The notes beneath the pieces are model-generated. The model was not told the DNA's origin, made no database searches, and saw only the letters and a list, made by a program, of their open reading frames with translations. DNA of 64,000 nucleotides, taken from assembly GCA_028284415.1 (NCBI GenBank), contig JANQRU010000003.1, positions 132,562 to 196,561 of the forward strand, given 5' to 3'. Every line of letters starts with the position of its first letter. Position 1 is the stretch's first letter. Below, in pieces: positions 60,195-64,000 of the stretch. This DNA comes from Pyrinomonadaceae bacterium (GTDB lineage: Bacteria; Acidobacteriota; Blastocatellia; Pyrinomonadales; Pyrinomonadaceae). Made by a program: the position numbers and the translations under genes.

Positions 60195-61370
60195 CTATTT
60201 TGCATCGTTCAACCGATTATATTTTTTTAAGATCATCTTAACCTGATCGTGCGGGATGGCGAAGACTTTGTTACCGTTTACGCCTTCCATATCTTCAGCG
60301 GCGATCATTGCGTTTATTATTGCCTCTTCGGTGGATTCAACGGTGGCTTTGAAGATTGGGTCGAGGAATGAGCGGTCGAGGGATTTTTCGGTGACGATTT
60401 TGGTTTTTTCGTCGTAGGAGCCGCGTGCGGTGGAGAAGGCTATGAAGATGTCGCCGGAGGAGTTTGTGCCGATTGTGCCTGTGCGGGCGATGCCGAGGGT
60501 TACGCGTCTTGCGACGAGGTTTAGTTGGGAAGATGTGAGTGGTGCGTCCGTTCCGATGATGACGATGATCGAGCCGTCTTGAGTTTGTTTGAAATCCGGG
60601 TAAAAACCTTTGATTTCTTTGCCGACGGGAACTCCGGCAATCATTAAATTATCGCGTCTGCCGAAGTTTGCTTGGACAATTGCACCGACCGTGTATTTTA
60701 CACCGCCGACTTCTGCCGTGCGTGAAGATGTTCCAGTGCCGCATTTGAAGAAATAGCACATCATCCCAGTTCCGCCGCCGATATTGCCTTCCTCTATCTT
60801 TCCTGATTTGGCGGTTTCGATTGCTTGAAAGACGTTTTCTTTTTTGACGTGATAGCCGTTGATGTCATTCAAACCGCCGTCCCAAGTTTCACCGACAATA
60901 GGCAGACCGAATGAAAAATCAAATGGGGATTTTTTGTTGCTGAATGCACGAAAACTGTATTCGCCGATAGCATCGCGGACGACTCCGACGCTGTTTGTGT
61001 TTGTAATACCGATCGCAAAGCGGCTGCGTCCATAATCTTTGAGATAGGGAAGTCCAGTTGTTTCTCCATCGCCGTTGAATATGAAATAACCTGCGGCAAA
61101 CGAACTGCGTGATTTTTTTCCTCTGGGTAAAACAACTGTTACTCCTGTTCTGACAGGTCCTTTGCCAGCTTCCCATTTTCCTTTGCCTCTGATGATGGTT
61201 GAATAACCGACCTCAACACCCGGCACGTCCGTGATTGCGTTAAATTTTCCCGTTTCGCCATTAAAAGGTATTCCTAAATCTCTCGCACGTGGTTTATCTT
61301 GAGCAAATGTAGGGATAGTAAACAGCAATAAAATAGAAAGCTTGAAGAATATAATTATCTGATATTTCAT
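60195..61370 (-). CDS. P1-family peptidase (DmpA-type aminopeptidase)
   Basis: A 391-residue exported enzyme of the S58/P1 family (L-aminopeptidase/D-esterase). It has a signal peptide (IIFFKLSILLLFTIPTFAQ), the opening ITDVPGVEVGYSTI, TGVTVVLPRGKKS and the N-terminal nucleophile region GGGTGMMCYFFKCGTGTSSR, where the Ser or Thr becomes exposed by self-cleavage into two chains. It removes N-terminal residues from peptides in the envelope. It is somewhat higher in G+C than its neighbours. Confidence 0.92.
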   Translation of the reverse strand: MKYQIIIFFKLSILLLFTIPTFAQDKPRARDLGIPFNGETGKFNAITDVPGVEVGYSTIIRGKGKWEAGKGPVRTGVTVVLPRGKKSRSSFAAGYFIFNGDGETTGLPYLKDYGRSRFAIGITNTNSVGVVRDAIGEYSFRAFSNKKSPFDFSFGLPIVGETWDGGLNDINGYHVKKENVFQAIETAKSGKIEEGNIGGGTGMMCYFFKCGTGTSSRTAEVGGVKYTVGAIVQANFGRRDNLMIAGVPVGKEIKGFYPDFKQTQDGSIIVIIGTDAPLTSSQLNLVARRVTLGIARTGTIGTNSSGDIFIAFSTARGSYDEKTKIVTEKSLDRSFLDPIFKATVESTEEAIINAMIAAEDMEGVNGNKVFAIPHDQVKMILKKYNRLNDAK

Positions 61371-61417
61371 AAGTTCAATAAATTTTTAAGAATTCAGAAA
61401 ATAGAAACTAGCTATTC

Positions 61418-63667
61418 TCAATTTATTAGCTCAAAATCTACCCATTGTGTTGCAATCTGAGTTTTTTTCTTAGCTAATTTATCACGAACAATAATTTGTA
61501 AAATATAATTTCCGGGCGGTAATTTTTTTTCTAAGCTTATATTTCCAACCAAATCTATCCGTTTAATATCTTTCTGGTTTTTTGTTGAGATTGGTTCAAA
61601 AGATGTTTCAGAAATAATTTTGTTATCTTTGATAAGTCTTGTCTGAATCTCTAGTTTAGGTGAATTATCGTTTTCAATTTTTGCGTTATAAATCACAGCT
61701 CCGTAATTTAATGTGAGAGGCAGCTTAAATTGGCGTAAAGTAGTATCTGTAAACATTTTTTTATCAGTATTTCTTAAATTAGCATTTACTACTTTCTTAT
61801 CTGCACTTCTCAAAATGAGATTAGATAACCAAAGCCTCTTCTTTTCAAATTTTGGAGTTTCTAAAAACTTTGCCGCCGCACCGACTTTGCCCGTCTGAGA
61901 ATCATGAATAGCGATTCGAAAATGATATATGCCTGATTTTTTCAAAAATACAGGCAAAACATAAACAAAACCTTTTTTCAAAATATTTTTGTAAGTGGAT
62001 TCATTAACCGAAAGTGAAAAGTTTTTTGCAAATTGATTAACAGGTTTTCCATTTGCGTCGAGAGTTAGAGCGAGCAAATCAAAGTTTGCCTTTCTCATTC
62101 CTTTTGATTGTTTTTTAAATTCCAAATCTTCGGCAGATACATTTATTAAAAAGCGTATGAAATCTCCCTGAGCATAATTGGCTGTGATCGAATAGAGATT
62201 TAGATCAATTTCATTCGATTTGAACGGATAGGCTAATGCGAGTCCTACTTTTTCCCTGGTTGATTTAGGTTTTTGGTTGAAGGATTTCTTACTTTCTTCA
62301 GAGTATAGAGTATTTCGGTAACGTACCTTTAATTCAGGGTTTTTTAGTTTTATTTCTATATTCTCATAAACATTGTCTGTAGATTCAATTGTTTCTGTTT
62401 CAGTTATAAAACTGAGCAGATAATAACTTTGGTCATCAAGGATTTTTTCCAAACCTTTATCAAATTTATTTTGATTTAGTGTTGCAAATCCACCTGTTTC
62501 GCTTGCTAAAACTCTTAAACCTTCCTGAGCCTGCCTAAAGTAGGCGTCGCGACTGGTGCGTTTATCATCTGTCTGACCAGGTTTGAAATCATCTCCAAAT
62601 GTTTTGCGTATGTCTTCGTCTGCAAAAGCCATACCTGTGTATTGAAGTCCGCGTGGATCAATTGGATAGATCACTACGGATGATTTGTTGGCAATTTCTA
62701 TCAGAGAACGAAGAGCATCAGACACCCCATTACCAAAGCGATTATTTGCAGATGCTTTAGGTAATTCGCCTGTAATATCTGCGTCTCTATTAGATGAATT
62801 TCGCTGTGTTTGATTAGAGATTGAAAATCCTTCTGAAAACAAAACCAAGGCTTTTCTGCCCGGCAAGTTTTGCATACCGTTAACTATATATTGCAATGCC
62901 CCAATAGTACCCAATGCAGAATTATTCTTCCGCATCAGTTCAATGTCTTCGAGCAACGCTTGTTCTGCATTTTTCTGGTCTCTTAAAACACTTATCTCTG
63001 AGCTGGCTTCTTCAAGCAAAGTCGGTTTGAGTGGTTCATAGTAATCAGCACCACCGCGACTTTGGGGACTCCACTTTATTTTTTTTACGGTTGCGAGAAG
63101 TTGTTTTTTGTCTGAGGTAAAAGCCGGTAAAACACTTGCTCCACCGGTGGTTACAATTGTTACAAGATCATCTTGCCTTACCTGTTTTTTAATAAAGCTC
63201 TTTAGAGAATCTTTTATTTGTCCGACACTTCTGAAGCTCAAACCAATATCGTCTATAACTATGACCAAAGTTCTGCGAAAATTTTTAGAGTTTGATCTGT
63301 TTGATATTGTTGGAATACTGATTTTATCTTTAAGACTTGTCCCGCCTTTATTGCTCTCAAGTCCTAATCCAGCTTGTCTAGAATTATCTATTCTATTTGT
63401 AGTTTTTGGTGAGATATAAGAAAACGAGGAAATTTCACGAGGTTTTTTATTTTCATAAAGTATAAAATCATCTGCCTTTAAGTTTTTAACGGGGCGATAA
63501 TTTTTATCTGTAACAACTACATCAATTTGAATCAGATTTGTTGAAACCTTGATTACATCTGAATCATCGTCCACCTTTGGAATTGAAGTAGGCTCAGGAG
63601 TTTGAGAACAGATAGTTTGAAACAGCAAGACCAGAGAAGTGAGTATAGTAAAACTTATAGCTTTCAT
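61418..63667 (-). CDS. VWFA-related acidobacterial-type protein
   Basis: A 749-residue exported protein. After a signal peptide and an N-terminal beta domain (DVVVTDKNYRPVKNLKADDF), a von Willebrand A-like domain runs from about 130 (RTLVIVIDDIGLSFRSVGQI) to 400. This is the arrangement of the VWFA-related family (TIGR03436) that is expanded in Acidobacteriota. The MIDAS is atypical (DDIGLS rather than DxSxS). Function unknown; perhaps envelope adhesion or sensing. It supports the taxonomic guess for this window. Confidence 0.9.
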   Translation of the reverse strand: MKAISFTILTSLVLLFQTICSQTPEPTSIPKVDDDSDVIKVSTNLIQIDVVVTDKNYRPVKNLKADDFILYENKKPREISSFSYISPKTTNRIDNSRQAGLGLESNKGGTSLKDKISIPTISNRSNSKNFRRTLVIVIDDIGLSFRSVGQIKDSLKSFIKKQVRQDDLVTIVTTGGASVLPAFTSDKKQLLATVKKIKWSPQSRGGADYYEPLKPTLLEEASSEISVLRDQKNAEQALLEDIELMRKNNSALGTIGALQYIVNGMQNLPGRKALVLFSEGFSISNQTQRNSSNRDADITGELPKASANNRFGNGVSDALRSLIEIANKSSVVIYPIDPRGLQYTGMAFADEDIRKTFGDDFKPGQTDDKRTSRDAYFRQAQEGLRVLASETGGFATLNQNKFDKGLEKILDDQSYYLLSFITETETIESTDNVYENIEIKLKNPELKVRYRNTLYSEESKKSFNQKPKSTREKVGLALAYPFKSNEIDLNLYSITANYAQGDFIRFLINVSAEDLEFKKQSKGMRKANFDLLALTLDANGKPVNQFAKNFSLSVNESTYKNILKKGFVYVLPVFLKKSGIYHFRIAIHDSQTGKVGAAAKFLETPKFEKKRLWLSNLILRSADKKVVNANLRNTDKKMFTDTTLRQFKLPLTLNYGAVIYNAKIENDNSPKLEIQTRLIKDNKIISETSFEPISTKNQKDIKRIDLVGNISLEKKLPPGNYILQIIVRDKLAKKKTQIATQWVDFELIN

Positions 63668-63911
63668 AATTTGATTCCTTAAATATCTTTAGTTAGCTGA
63701 TACAATGACCAAGTTTTAGATAGAACGCATTATTTTCGGAATTAATTTATATTACTACAATTCGATTGATACAGACAGAAATTCAATTGTCTAAATGTTT
63801 TTATATTCTTTTGATAAATTCATATAGTTGGATATAATTCGCAAATAAACCAAAACTGTTTACGCTCATTTTGAGTAGCAACAGCTTAAAATACAAAAAA
63901 CAAGGAGAATT

Positions 63912-64000
63912 ATGAGTCTGTCCCCAAAAGCTAGAACTGAAGATATCGTTGTTCAAAAAACTGATAATGAAACATTGGTTTATGATTTGAAAACAAATAA
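63912..64000 (+). CDS. PqqD-like protein (3' truncated by window)
   Basis: The first 29 codons read MSLSPKARTEDIVVQKTDNE then TLVYDLKTN, the opening of a PqqD-type peptide chaperone. AAGGAG lies before the ATG. PqqD-like proteins bind the leader of a ribosomally made peptide and present it to a radical-SAM enzyme. The rest of the gene lies outside the window. Confidence 0.65.
   Translation, partial: MSLSPKARTEDIVVQKTDNETLVYDLKTN

Overview
The window is AT-rich bacterial chromosome, roughly one third G+C. Several families point to an Acidobacteriota-type genome: a VWFA-related protein of the acidobacterial kind (61418-63667), a CHAT/TPR protein beside an ECF-type sigma factor, a PASTA-less Ser/Thr kinase, a deoxyhypusine-synthase-like protein and DUF3108 repeats. 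This is an inference from gene families, and the low G+C is unusual for that phylum.

Layout. 1-5.2 kb: a plus-strand set of small accessory genes (ArsR regulator, DUF1428, two AHSA1/SRPBCC proteins, methyltransferase, serine hydrolase), followed by hairpin repeats and a Cys-rich microprotein. 5.4-18.9 kb: an RNA-repair/RNA-quality locus, almost all on the minus strand. It holds an intein-containing RtcB RNA ligase, a Ro/TROVE protein (Rsr), a HEPN-like protein, eight intact bacterial Y-RNA-like genes plus one remnant, and 26 tRNA genes whose anticodons together cover all 20 amino acids. Two paralogous small proteins, each with a 13-codon leader ORF, sit inside the tRNA array. The Y RNAs share a 5' GNCGAAUGC motif, a 3' CUUGUCGY motif and a conserved AYUACAU. 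Some enclose tRNA-like folds, including a circularly permuted one with an encoded CCA. A kinase and a GNAT acetyltransferase are embedded on the plus strand.

19-24.4 kb: thiL, a MerR regulator, and tRNA-Pro(GGG) carrying a 3.6-kb integrated island. The island is bounded by a 45-bp duplication of the tRNA 3' half and contains an integrase remnant, a gene broken by an amber codon, two small membrane proteins and a PutAbiC-like phage-defence protein. 24.4-48 kb: mostly housekeeping and envelope genes (HtrA protease, deoxyhypusine-synthase-like, sigma54-driven pilin, glnA, pyrF, feoAB with a small Cys-rich partner, copper ATPase, EF-G paralogue, TPR protein, murB).

48-54.6 kb: a sigma factor/membrane protein pair converging on a CHAT protease-like protein, then a C11 clostripain-like protease downstream of a small peptide gene with tandem Lys/Arg-bounded MPINP repeats. 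54.9-64 kb: carB, a YhcG-family nuclease, a P1-family aminopeptidase, the VWFA-related protein and the start of a PqqD-like gene.

The strongest candidates for undescribed biology are the Ro-RtcB-Y RNA-complete tRNA array locus and the C11 protease/repeat-peptide pair.
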